Positions 25,346 through 33,982 of a stretch of DNA of 57,094 nt are shown piece by piece; the stretch's first letter is position 1, and the number at the start of each line of letters is the position of its first letter. This DNA comes from an uncultured Alistipes sp. (GTDB lineage: Bacteria; Bacteroidota; Bacteroidia; Bacteroidales; UBA932), in the NCBI GenBank assembly GCA_900544175.1, contig UQUN01000017.1, positions 1-57,094 of the forward strand, read 5' to 3'. A program made the translations under genes and the position numbers. The notes beneath the pieces were generated by a model that saw only the letters and a list, made by a program, of their open reading frames with translations, was not told where the DNA came from and searched no databases.

Positions 25346-26370
25346 AACTGCTGAAACAAACTGTCAGGAGCATATCTGTCTTCACCGAGATGACTGTAAG
25401 CTAAGTCAGTAGCCTCACGTCCACGGGGAGTACGATGAATAAAGCCCTCCTTGATCAGATATGGCTCGTACACCTCCTCCACTGTCCCCGGATCCTCCCC
25501 TACTGCAGTCGCTATAGTCCCAAGCCCCACTGGCCCCCCCTTGAACTTGTAGATAATGGTATTCAATATCTTGTTGTCTATCGAGTCAAGTCCGCGCTTG
25601 TCGATATTCAGTGCGTCAAGAGCATAGGATGCTATCTCAAGGTCTACGAAACCGGACCCCTTGACCTGCGCAAAATCCCTGACCCTTCTCAAAAGCGAAT
25701 TGGCGATACGCGGTGTCCCACGGCTCCGCATGGCTATCTCCATCGCAGCCCTGTCCTCTATTCCTATATTGAGAATAGATGCGCTGCGCTTGATGATATC
25801 CTTCAACACGGGGGCATCATAGTACTCCAAATGCGCCGTAATGCCGAATCTCGCCCTAAGAGGAGAAGTTATCAGACCGCTTCTGGTAGTAGCTCCGATA
25901 AGTGTAAAATGATTGAGCCCTATCTGTACTGAACGTGCGCCCGGTCCCTTGTCAATCATGATATCGATGGTGAAGTCCTCCATGGCAGAATACAGGTACT
26001 CCTCCACCACATGAGAAAGACGGTGTATCTCGTCAATGAAAAGTACGTCTCCAGTATCGAGTCCAGTAAGCAGACCGGCCAGATCCCCTGGCTTGTCCAG
26101 AATAGGACCGGAAGTGATTTTCATATTGACACCCAGTTCATTGGCTACGATATGCGCCAAAGTGGTCTTGCCAAGCCCTGGAGGACCGTGCAGCAGGATA
26201 TGGTCCAGGGCCTCTCCCCTGAGCAGGGCAGCCTTGACGAAAATTTTCAGATTGTCGATTATTTTGTCCTGACCTGAAAATTCTTTAAAGTCCTGCGGTC
26301 TTATCTTTCCTTCAAAATCGCTATCTTTGGCAGTACTTTGTGCCCTTGCGTCAAAATTATCCTCTGTCAT
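25342..26370 (-). CDS. ruvB: Holliday junction branch migration ATPase RuvB
   Basis: A 342-residue AAA+ motor starting MTEDNFDARAQ; a TTG five codons upstream extends the frame but is unlikely to be used. It has IRPQDFKEFSGQDKI, Walker A GPPGLGKTTLA, Walker B LFIDEIHRLS, sensor 1 LIGATTRSGLITSPLRARFG, and the C-terminal winged helix (IHRTPRGREATDLAYSHLG). Works with RuvA (5548-6132). It leads a minus-strand operon with three glycan genes, which have no functional link to recombination that I can see. A -7 box sits 21 bases upstream. Confidence 0.97.
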   Translation of the reverse strand: MTEDNFDARAQSTAKDSDFEGKIRPQDFKEFSGQDKIIDNLKIFVKAALLRGEALDHILLHGPPGLGKTTLAHIVANELGVNMKITSGPILDKPGDLAGLLTGLDTGDVLFIDEIHRLSHVVEEYLYSAMEDFTIDIMIDKGPGARSVQIGLNHFTLIGATTRSGLITSPLRARFGITAHLEYYDAPVLKDIIKRSASILNIGIEDRAAMEIAMRSRGTPRIANSLLRRVRDFAQVKGSGFVDLEIASYALDALNIDKRGLDSIDNKILNTIIYKFKGGPVGLGTIATAVGEDPGTVEEVYEPYLIKEGFIHRTPRGREATDLAYSHLGEDRYAPDSLFQQL

Positions 26371-26385
26371 AAGATTTGTAAACAA

Positions 26386-26638
26386 GAGTACAAATATAAA
26401 TATCTTTTCAGATATATGAGTTTTATAATTATTTTAGACTGTGGATATGTTGACATTTTCAATAAGTGGCGGAAAATTCAGCTGTTGTAAAATGAACACG
26501 TTGACAAAAACATGTTGATAAAATTTTAAAAACTTTTGATAAAAAAATTTGTATACCTATTTTGGTGCCGGCATATACGTATATTTTGAAAAAAAGAAAA
26601 AAATTATCATAAGATATCAACAGGATTATTGATAGGAA
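26386..26638. other. AT-rich divergent intergenic region, candidate oriC
   Basis: This 253-base gap separates the minus-strand block (18.4-26.4 kb) from the plus-strand block (26.6-47 kb). It is strongly AT-rich, especially 26520-26560 and 26581-26610. It contains TGTGGATAT (26440-26448) and TGTTGATAA (26513-26521), each one base from the DnaA box TGTGGATAA, plus weaker TTTTGATAA (26534-26542), and TATCAACA (26615-26622), the exact inverse of TGTTGATA. It must also carry the ruvB and mfd promoters. The origin call is inference: no perfect DnaA box is present and dnaA is not nearby. Confidence 0.35.
26391..26398 (-). promoter_or_regulatory. Candidate -7 box of the ruvB operon
   Basis: TATATTTG on the minus strand matches TAnnTTTG and lies 21 bases before the ruvB ATG. 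A -33 TTTG is not evident. Confidence 0.45.
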
Positions 26639-29600
26639 ATGAACCATAAGATAGAAGGATTGTTGAAAACACGCAGCATGGATTCGTTGAGGAGTGCGGT
26701 ATCCGATAAGTCTGTGAGAACAATTGAAATAGATGGTCTGTACTCTTCTGCAAAAGCATATTTGCTTTCCGAGTTTGCCGGCAGAGGTGTGCACTTGGTG
26801 GTGCTTGCCGGAAAAGAGGAGGCGGAAGGATGTGTCAATGACCTTTATAATATAATAGGTGATGACAATGTATTCTTCTTTCCGACTTCGGATGTGCGTA
26901 CCATAAAAGGCACTATGAAGGACATGTCGGCCAAAGTGCAGCGTACTGCCGCCATAAGTGCCCTTGAGGATTACAGTTCCGGTGTGTATAAGGGAGACAG
27001 TCTCATAATTGTCGGTTACAAGGACTCTGTGGATGAGTTTATTCCGGATAAGAAAGAGATGGACGGATCGGTTATCGGAATAGTTCAGGGAAAGGTGTAT
27101 CCTTTTGACCGGCTTCAGGAGGATCTTTACAATATAGGATTCACAAAGGTGGACTTTGTTTCCCGTCCTGGCGAATATGCTGTCCGAGGTGGTATAATAG
27201 ATGTTTTCTCTTTCAACAATGACAAGCCTTACAGGTTGGATTTTTTCGGTGACGAAGTGGATACCGTCAGGGTGTTCGATGTCAATACCCAGCACACTCA
27301 GGGTGATCCTGTCGAAATTCTCAATATATATCCTAACATCACTCTGGCGGAGAATATCGGAGACGGAGGACACAATGGACGACCTGTATACGGTGCTCTG
27401 CCCGAAGATGCTTTGATATGGATATCCGGAATAGAGAATTTCGAAGAGAAACCTGAAGACGGCATCAGGCACAGGAAAGTGTATCTTTCTCCGTTGCACA
27501 GACAGTCAGCGGACGTGTATGTAGAGTTCAATACTTCTCCTCAGCCTGCTTTCAACAAGAATTTCGAGCTTCTGGCCTCTGATATAAAATCGAAGGAAAA
27601 GGACGGTTACAAGGTCTGCATAATGAGCGAGAACCGCAGTCAGATAGAGAGACTGCGCAATATACTCTCGTCTTTCAGCCTTTCGGTAAAGTATATGGAG
27701 TATACTATCCAGGAAGGTTTCATAGACCATGACAGCAGGATTTGTCTGTACACTGACCACCAGATATTCGACCGGTACAGGAGAATAAGGCTGAAACGCA
27801 CAGTGGAGCGTAGCGAGCAGCTTACAATGAATGACATAAACTCGTTCAAGGAAGGAGATTACATTGTTCATATAGATCACGGTATCGGACGTTTCGGAGG
27901 TCTTGTAAAGAACCGTATCAATGGAAAGATTCAGGAGGCCGTAAAGTTGATATACAAGGACAATGATGTTCTTTTTGTCTCCGTGCACGGTCTTCACCGC
28001 ATATCCAAATACAGGTCGGGGGATTCTACCAAGCCTCCAAAAATAAACAAGCTCGGTACAGGCAATTGGGAGAAGCTTAAGAGCAGTGCCAAATCGAAGG
28101 TGAAGGATATAGCCGAGGATCTTATCAGGCTGTATTCACAGAGAAGAGTAGCGAAGGGATTTGCATTCAGTCCTGACTCGTTCCTGCAACAGGAGTTCGA
28201 GTCGTCGTTCCAGTATGAGGAGACTCCTGACCAGATAAAGGCTGTCGAGGCAGTCAAGAAGGATATGGAAAGCGAATGGCCTATGGACAGGCTTGTGTGC
28301 GGTGATGTCGGATTCGGAAAAACAGAAGTGGCAATGAGGGCTGCTTTCAAGGCTGTGGCTGATAACAAGCAGGTTGCAGTTCTCGTACCTACTACCATAT
28401 TGGCGCTGCAGCATTACAATACTTTCAGGGACAGGTTGCGCAATTTCCCTTGCAGTATAGATTATCTCAGCAGGTTGCGTACGCCGAAGGAGGTGACCGA
28501 TATATTGGAGAGACTTAAGAACGGAAAGATAGATATAATAATAGGCACCCACAGGCTGCTTGGCAAGCATGTTGTATTCAAGGATCTTGGATTGCTGATC
28601 ATAGATGAGGAGCAGAAATTCGGTGTAGCAGCGAAAGAGACTCTAAGAAAACTCAAGCTTTCGGTGGACACCCTTACTCTTACTGCCACTCCCATTCCGA
28701 GAACTCTGCAGTTCTCGCTTCTCGGAGCCAGGGACCTGTCTATCATCAATACTCCTCCGCCAAACAGACAGCCGATCCAGACGGAGATAATAGACTTCAA
28801 TGCCGATACTGTCAGAGATATCATCAATGAGGAGACAAGTAGGGGAGGGCAAGTATTTTTCGTACACAACAGGGTTCAGGATATATATGAGGTCGAGGAT
28901 ATTATCCGCAGGGCTGTGCCCGGAGTGAAGACATGTGTCGCTCACGGTCAGATGGATCCCAAAGTTCTGGAGAATAAAATAATAGAGTACATGGCAGGAG
29001 ACTATGACGTATTGGTGGCCACCACTATCATAGAAAACGGAATAGATATACCCAATACCAATACGATCATTATAAACCAGGCTCAGAATTATGGTCTCAG
29101 CGACCTTCATCAGTTAAGGGGCAGGGTAGGGCGTTCGAGCAGGAAAGCCTACTGCTATCTGATAGTGCCGCCTATGGCAAGTCTTTCAGATGATGCTAAA
29201 CGGAGACTGGATGCCATAGAGGCCTTTTCGGATCTTGGCAGTGGCTTCAACATTGCGATGCGGGACCTGGATATCCGTGGCATGGGCAACATGCTCGGTG
29301 CAGAGCAGAGCGGATATATAGCCGAGATGGGATTCGAGACCTATCAGCGCATACTGGCGGAGGCCTTCGAGGAGATCAAGGGAACGGTTCCCGACATGAT
29401 GCCAGGAGTCAGGAAAAATGATGAGTGTGACAGCCGGTATGTAACTGACTGTACGGTTGATACTGATATGGAGATACTGATTCCGGATACCTATATCAAT
29501 ATAACTGCGGAGAAGATACGCCTGTACAAGGAACTGGATTCAATATCTGACGAAGCATCACTGCGGAGATTCATTGCTGATATCGAAGACAGGTTCGGGC

Positions 29601-29890
29601 CTATACCTGAGGAGTTCAAACAGTTGATATTCGTGGTACGGCTCAGGATGGCTGCCATGGAAAGAGGATTCGAGAAGATAGTCCTGAAGAACGGTTCAAT
29701 GGTGATGTATTTTGTTTCCAACTCCATGTCCCCGTTTTACAGAAGCAGCCGGTTCTCCAGTATTATCAAGGCAATACAGAGCAGGAACCCGGACAGGTAC
29801 ATGCTCAAGGAAAATAACGACAAGCTGTACATAACAGTAAAAAATGTGAAAACTATTGAGGGTGCATATAATCTCATACAGAAATTGTAG
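26639..29890 (+). CDS. mfd: Transcription-repair coupling factor Mfd
   Basis: A 1083-residue DNA translocase that removes stalled RNA polymerase from lesions and recruits UvrA. The N-terminal UvrB-like part includes FVSRPGEYAVRGGIIDVFSF; the RNA-polymerase interaction domain has FKEGDYIVHIDHGIGRFGG; the helicase motor has Walker A CGDVGFGKTEVAMRAAFKA, the DEEQ box in LLIIDEEQKFGV, TLTATPIPRTLQFSL, and motif VI QLRGRVGRSSRKAYCYL; the TRCF C-terminal domain follows. It heads a long plus-strand run. The length is slightly shorter than enterobacterial Mfd but normal for the phylum. Confidence 0.97.
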   Translation: MNHKIEGLLKTRSMDSLRSAVSDKSVRTIEIDGLYSSAKAYLLSEFAGRGVHLVVLAGKEEAEGCVNDLYNIIGDDNVFFFPTSDVRTIKGTMKDMSAKVQRTAAISALEDYSSGVYKGDSLIIVGYKDSVDEFIPDKKEMDGSVIGIVQGKVYPFDRLQEDLYNIGFTKVDFVSRPGEYAVRGGIIDVFSFNNDKPYRLDFFGDEVDTVRVFDVNTQHTQGDPVEILNIYPNITLAENIGDGGHNGRPVYGALPEDALIWISGIENFEEKPEDGIRHRKVYLSPLHRQSADVYVEFNTSPQPAFNKNFELLASDIKSKEKDGYKVCIMSENRSQIERLRNILSSFSLSVKYMEYTIQEGFIDHDSRICLYTDHQIFDRYRRIRLKRTVERSEQLTMNDINSFKEGDYIVHIDHGIGRFGGLVKNRINGKIQEAVKLIYKDNDVLFVSVHGLHRISKYRSGDSTKPPKINKLGTGNWEKLKSSAKSKVKDIAEDLIRLYSQRRVAKGFAFSPDSFLQQEFESSFQYEETPDQIKAVEAVKKDMESEWPMDRLVCGDVGFGKTEVAMRAAFKAVADNKQVAVLVPTTILALQHYNTFRDRLRNFPCSIDYLSRLRTPKEVTDILERLKNGKIDIIIGTHRLLGKHVVFKDLGLLIIDEEQKFGVAAKETLRKLKLSVDTLTLTATPIPRTLQFSLLGARDLSIINTPPPNRQPIQTEIIDFNADTVRDIINEETSRGGQVFFVHNRVQDIYEVEDIIRRAVPGVKTCVAHGQMDPKVLENKIIEYMAGDYDVLVATTIIENGIDIPNTNTIIINQAQNYGLSDLHQLRGRVGRSSRKAYCYLIVPPMASLSDDAKRRLDAIEAFSDLGSGFNIAMRDLDIRGMGNMLGAEQSGYIAEMGFETYQRILAEAFEEIKGTVPDMMPGVRKNDECDSRYVTDCTVDTDMEILIPDTYINITAEKIRLYKELDSISDEASLRRFIADIEDRFGPIPEEFKQLIFVVRLRMAAMERGFEKIVLKNGSMVMYFVSNSMSPFYRSSRFSSIIKAIQSRNPDRYMLKENNDKLYITVKNVKTIEGAYNLIQKL

Positions 29891-29922
29891 TTATATTTGT
29901 CACCTTTTTAAAAGCATTGTCT

Positions 29923-30645
29923 GTGAAGAATATACTGATAGATATAGGAAACTCGTCCTTCTGCAAGGTCGCATGTGCCGATGAGTTTTCAATAGAGCGC
30001 GTAGTCAGAGTGCCCCGAAAGGATCTGTTGCTTTTCCTTTCCGGCCTTGTCAGTGACGGACCTGCGGATACAGTATGCGTGTCGTCAGTAGCCGGGGACA
30101 GTGGGGAGATAACGGACTGGCTTGGAAAGAACAGCAGGAGGGTGGTGGAAGTAGGTGCATCCACACGTATGAACATATCGGTGGATTACGATACACCTGA
30201 GACGCTTGGAGCGGACAGGATAGCGGCGGCGGTGGGAGTCAGTGCCTTGTTTCCCGGAGAAGACAGTGTGATTTTTGATTTCGGTACGGCTATTACAGTG
30301 GATTTCCTGAGTTCAGGAGGTGTTTTCAAGGGGGGCAACATATCGCCCGGACTCGGCATGCGCTTCAACGCCCTGCACCACTATACCGGACGGCTTCCTC
30401 TTGTTGAACCGTCCATGCCTGTGTGTCAAACAGGTAGGAGTACAAGTGAGGCTATCAGCAATGGTGTGGTTTTAGGCATAATGTTTGAAGTGGAGAAATA
30501 CATTGAGAACAATCCTGGAGCAAGAATTGTTTTTACGGGTGGAGACGCACTTTTTTTTGCAAAGAAGTTAAATTACCCGATATTTGTAGTTTGTAACCTT
30601 GTGGTGAAAGGATTGTTCAAAATAGCTCAGGAGAATAATGTGTAA
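29923..30645 (+). CDS. coaX: Type III pantothenate kinase
   Basis: A 240-residue CoaX catalysing the first step of coenzyme A synthesis, phosphorylation of pantothenate. ASKHA-fold motifs: ILIDIGNSSFCK at the N-terminus, TPETLGADRIAAAVG for substrate binding, VIFDFGTAITVDFLS, GGNISPGLGMRFNALHHYTGRLP, and IVFTGGDALFF. The start is uncertain: GTG 29923 places the DIGNSS motif at the usual distance, with TTG 29917 as the alternative. The 3' end overlaps the next gene by 8 bases. Confidence 0.93.
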   Translation: MKNILIDIGNSSFCKVACADEFSIERVVRVPRKDLLLFLSGLVSDGPADTVCVSSVAGDSGEITDWLGKNSRRVVEVGASTRMNISVDYDTPETLGADRIAAAVGVSALFPGEDSVIFDFGTAITVDFLSSGGVFKGGNISPGLGMRFNALHHYTGRLPLVEPSMPVCQTGRSTSEAISNGVVLGIMFEVEKYIENNPGARIVFTGGDALFFAKKLNYPIFVVCNLVVKGLFKIAQENNV

Positions 30646-31936
30646 AAGGAACTATATCCCTATTATATTAGGTATCGTATCGGTTCTCTGTTTCTCTCCG
30701 TTTGTAGCGGAAGGTCAGCAGACCGATGCTCTTGGTTCGTATTCTCCGTATTCCATGTTCGGTATCGGCAAGATGTCATACCCTGGTTCGGCCTATAACA
30801 TGTCCATGGGAGGCATAGGGATAGGAATGAGGGACAACGGTGTCATCAACTATATCAATCCGGCGTCCATAACGGCGAGGGATACTTTGGCTTTCATGCT
30901 GGACTTCGGTCTCAACCAGCAGAACACATACAACAATGACGGTACTGTAAAGTCTGCCTACAATGTATTCAACATGCAGAATGTGGTCATGACTTTTCCC
31001 ATATACAGGAATTCCGCGTTCGTAGTGGGTATAGCTCCGTTCAGCGATATAGGATACAAGTTCCTGTCAACTGAGAACGATCCGGACATAGTGGCCGGAA
31101 TAGGTGACGTGAAGTATCAGAAATATGGTACCGGAAGTATATACCAGCTTTTTTTCGGTGGTGCTGTCACCTTTTTCAAGAGGCTTTCCATAGGAGCCGA
31201 GGCCATTTACTATTTCGGATACATAAACAAGCATAACGACATCCTGTTCAACTCGTCCTCGATGTACAACACGATAAATACCGGATGGGATTACAAGGTT
31301 CACAGCTTTTCAGGCAAGTTCGGCCTGCAGTATGCCCAGCCTTTCAGGAAGAACAATTCTGAACTGGTGATAGGAGCCACCTACCGTCTCAGCAGCAGAC
31401 TCAATGGAGATGTTGTCAAATACGCCTTTTCTGATGCCGATACTGCACTGTATGCTGCAAGCAGGAGCGATGCCTTCGACATTGCGGACGAACTGGGAGT
31501 AGGCATATCGTACAGAGTCAATGACAAATGGGCCGTAGGTGCCGATTTTGTCCAGCAGAACTGGGGAGCCTCCTCTTTTCCGGATGACGTGATGTGGACC
31601 AATTTCTCTACTGCAAATGCAAGATCCTATCGGGCCGGTTTCGAGATTACTCCGAACATGTACGATATCAGGTATTACATGAAGAGGGTCACTTACAGGG
31701 CGGGAGCCTATTTCGAGCAGTCCTACGTGAAGGTGAACGGGCATCAGGTCAATTCATTCGGTATAACCATAGGAGCCTCGTTCCCAGTATACAGATGGCA
31801 CAATGCTGTGAGTATTGCGATAGACATGGGGCAGAGAGGCACTCTAAGGCACAATCTGGTAAGGGAAAGGTACATCAATTTCATCTTGAATATAAACCTT
31901 CACGATGTATGGTTTGTCAAATACAGATATGATTGA
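30638..31936 (+). CDS. Outer-membrane beta-barrel protein (FadL/PorV-like)
   Basis: A 432-residue exported protein with a signal peptide (IILGIVSVLCFSPFVAEG). The mature start SYSPYSMFGIGKMSYPGSAYNMSMGGIGIGMRDNGVINYINPAS is characteristic of a Bacteroidota outer-membrane family related to FadL/PorV barrels. Many aromatic-flanked amphipathic strands follow, and the sequence ends in WFVKYRYD. Probably a transport barrel or envelope-assembly protein. It is linked by overlap with coaX and lies upstream of TPR, LptC and PpiD-like genes, so a role in outer-membrane biogenesis is reasonable but unproven. Confidence 0.8.
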   Translation: MCKRNYIPIILGIVSVLCFSPFVAEGQQTDALGSYSPYSMFGIGKMSYPGSAYNMSMGGIGIGMRDNGVINYINPASITARDTLAFMLDFGLNQQNTYNNDGTVKSAYNVFNMQNVVMTFPIYRNSAFVVGIAPFSDIGYKFLSTENDPDIVAGIGDVKYQKYGTGSIYQLFFGGAVTFFKRLSIGAEAIYYFGYINKHNDILFNSSSMYNTINTGWDYKVHSFSGKFGLQYAQPFRKNNSELVIGATYRLSSRLNGDVVKYAFSDADTALYAASRSDAFDIADELGVGISYRVNDKWAVGADFVQQNWGASSFPDDVMWTNFSTANARSYRAGFEITPNMYDIRYYMKRVTYRAGAYFEQSYVKVNGHQVNSFGITIGASFPVYRWHNAVSIAIDMGQRGTLRHNLVRERYINFILNINLHDVWFVKYRYD

Positions 31937-31968
31937 TATTTTAAAATAAAAAGATAAAAACTAAAAAC

Positions 31969-33285
31969 ATGAGACGTATTCTATTTGTAACAGTTGCATT
32001 TTTGATGTCCACTCTTGCCTTCGGACAGGGCAGGTACGGTGCGGACAGTGCCGAATGTGTGAAATATCTTTCATTCTATCAGCAGTACATAAAGCAGAAC
32101 AATCTTGAGAGTGCTGCTCCGAACTGGCGTAATGCCATAAAATACTGTCCTCCTACAGCGAGTCAGAACATGCTTCTTGACGGTATGAAGATTATGCGTA
32201 AGGAGATATCCAAGTACCGCAACAATCCTGTAAGGAAAAAGGAGCTTGTAGATACGCTCATGATGCTGCATCAGATGAGAATAGACAACTACCCTTCTTT
32301 TGCTGTCACAGCCAAGAGCAACAGGGCGGTGGATATGATGAACTATGCTGAGCCTGGAAGCGAGCAGGAAGTATTCGATGCTCTCGGAGAGGCCATGGAC
32401 GTGGCAAAGGAAAAGTCATCCACAACAGTGGTCGTAAGATACATGGATTATGCAGTAAAACTCTACAATCTCGGAAAGATAGATGATGATGGAGTGTTCA
32501 GCGCCTTCGAAAAGAGCATAGGCACTCTTGAGATGGTGAACAATGCAAAACCTTCCAAGATGGTCAACGAGGCAATAGCTGACGTAGAGAGCCTGTTTGC
32601 ATCCAGCGGTGTCGCAAGCTGCGAGAATCTGGTCGAGGTGTTCTCTCCCCGTTATGCTGAGACTCCCGAGGATGAGCAGCTCCTTACCAACATTGTCTCC
32701 CTGTTCTCCTCTACCAACTGTACTGACCAGGATCTTTTCCGCAAGGCAGTGGAAGGTCTGCACAAAGTCGATCCTTCAGTCAATTCGGCCTATCTTCTCT
32801 ACCAGCTTTACTCATCGCTTCCCGACGGAGGAGAGAATGCCGTGAAATATATCAAGGAAGCCATAGGCTATGAAGAGTCCAATGCGGAGCAGGATGCCCA
32901 GTATTACTATGAGCTTGCAGGATATCTTTTCCAGAAACTCGACAACAAGCCGGAGGCACTGGATGCTGCAAAGCAGGCTGCATCGCTTTCACAGACTTTT
33001 GCAGGCAGGGCATATTTCCTGATCGGCACTATCTGGAGTGTTACCAAGTGCGAAGGCAACCCTATCGAGATACGCGCACCTTACTGGGTGGCTACGGACT
33101 ACATGCTGAAAGCCAAGAATGCAGACGCTTCGCTTGCGGAAGATGCGGACAAGCAGATATCCACATACCGTCAGTATTATCCTCTCCAGTCAGATGCATT
33201 CATGTACGACATGGTCGACGGTGACAAATACGAGGTCAACTGCGGTGGCATGAGAGAGACTACCACGGTAAGGACACAGAAATAG
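31969..33285 (+). CDS. Exported TPR-repeat protein
   Basis: A 438-residue protein with a signal peptide (MRRILFVTVAFLMSTLAFGQ). The mature part is all-helical, with repeats of TPR character, for example LESAAPNWRNAIKYCPPTA near residue 45, QYYYELAGYLFQKLDNKPEALDAAKQAASLS near 312-342 and RAYFLIGTIW. TPR arrays bind partner proteins; here it is presumably periplasmic. It sits between the outer-membrane barrel and lptC, with 2 bases to lptC, a gene order I recall from other Bacteroidales. Specific partner unknown. Confidence 0.8.
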   Translation: MRRILFVTVAFLMSTLAFGQGRYGADSAECVKYLSFYQQYIKQNNLESAAPNWRNAIKYCPPTASQNMLLDGMKIMRKEISKYRNNPVRKKELVDTLMMLHQMRIDNYPSFAVTAKSNRAVDMMNYAEPGSEQEVFDALGEAMDVAKEKSSTTVVVRYMDYAVKLYNLGKIDDDGVFSAFEKSIGTLEMVNNAKPSKMVNEAIADVESLFASSGVASCENLVEVFSPRYAETPEDEQLLTNIVSLFSSTNCTDQDLFRKAVEGLHKVDPSVNSAYLLYQLYSSLPDGGENAVKYIKEAIGYEESNAEQDAQYYYELAGYLFQKLDNKPEALDAAKQAASLSQTFAGRAYFLIGTIWSVTKCEGNPIEIRAPYWVATDYMLKAKNADASLAEDADKQISTYRQYYPLQSDAFMYDMVDGDKYEVNCGGMRETTTVRTQK

Positions 33286-33287
33286 TA

Positions 33288-33929
33288 ATGAGCTTTAGAA
33301 GCCAATGCTGTAAGGTTGTAAGGATGGTGGCAGTCCTATGGGCTGCCGCCGTCTCTGTTTCTTGCGGCAACAAGCTGAAGAATATAGACATCGATAAGAT
33401 ATCCGAAGCTCCTACGCAGGTGGTACTGGACATGGATGCTTCCCAGACGGAAAGCGGTAAGCTTCAGATGAGGCTTGTGGCAAGGCGGATGGAGCGTTAT
33501 GAACAGTCACCCGAGGAGTCACGCGAGGTGTTTCCCGAAGGATTCCGGGTCCTGGCTTATAACGAGGACGGTCTTTTGGAGACCCAGATAGTATCGGATC
33601 AGGCTATGCACATGGTGTCCGGCAAGAGCGAGCAGTGGTCTGCTTACGGAAATGTAGTTATCAATAATTATCTGAATGGCCAGAAGATAGAGACGGATAC
33701 TCTTTACTGGGACCGTGAGAGAAAGATGATCTATACGGATACCAATTGTCTTGTCAGGCTGTCCTCTCCCGATGGATTCATGCAGGGATACGGACTGGAG
33801 TCGGACGAGAGGGCGAGGGATGCCCAGTTGCTTCGTCCTTTTGACAGCTACGGGATAATATCAGATGACTCTACAGGCAGTGTATACGTGGATACAGTGA
33901 ATTTTATTGGTCCTGATTATAGGAGATAA
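33288..33929 (+). CDS. lptC: LPS export protein LptC
   Basis: A 213-residue lipoprotein (signal ending AAVSVSCGNK, Cys about residue 26) with the OstA/LptC jellyroll pattern: SQTESGKLQMRLVARRMERYE, FPEGFRVLAYNEDGLLETQIVSDQAM, WSAYGNVVINNYLNGQKIETDTLYWDRERKMIYTDTNCLVRL. LptC bridges the LptB2FG transporter and LptA in lipopolysaccharide export. In Bacteroidota it is a lipoprotein rather than a single-pass membrane protein, which fits here. No lptA, lptB, lptF or lptG in the window. Confidence 0.85.
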   Translation: MSFRSQCCKVVRMVAVLWAAAVSVSCGNKLKNIDIDKISEAPTQVVLDMDASQTESGKLQMRLVARRMERYEQSPEESREVFPEGFRVLAYNEDGLLETQIVSDQAMHMVSGKSEQWSAYGNVVINNYLNGQKIETDTLYWDRERKMIYTDTNCLVRLSSPDGFMQGYGLESDERARDAQLLRPFDSYGIISDDSTGSVYVDTVNFIGPDYRR

Positions 33930-33939
33930 AAAAAATTAC

Positions 33940-33947
33940 TATCTTCG
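33940..33947 (+). promoter_or_regulatory. Possible -7 box before the PpiD-like gene
   Basis: TATCTTCG differs from TAnnTTTG in one position and lies 35 bases before the ATG. It suggests a promoter internal to the envelope cluster, but no -33 box is seen. Confidence 0.3.
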
Positions 33948-33982
33948 CAACCTATTATCAGAATGTTGTAAATTGAAATAAA

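Noticed and set aside
26459..27499. A 346-residue minus-strand open frame opposite the start of mfd
   Set aside because: Antisense to mfd and through the AT-rich gap; composition is Ile/Tyr/His-rich with no motif.
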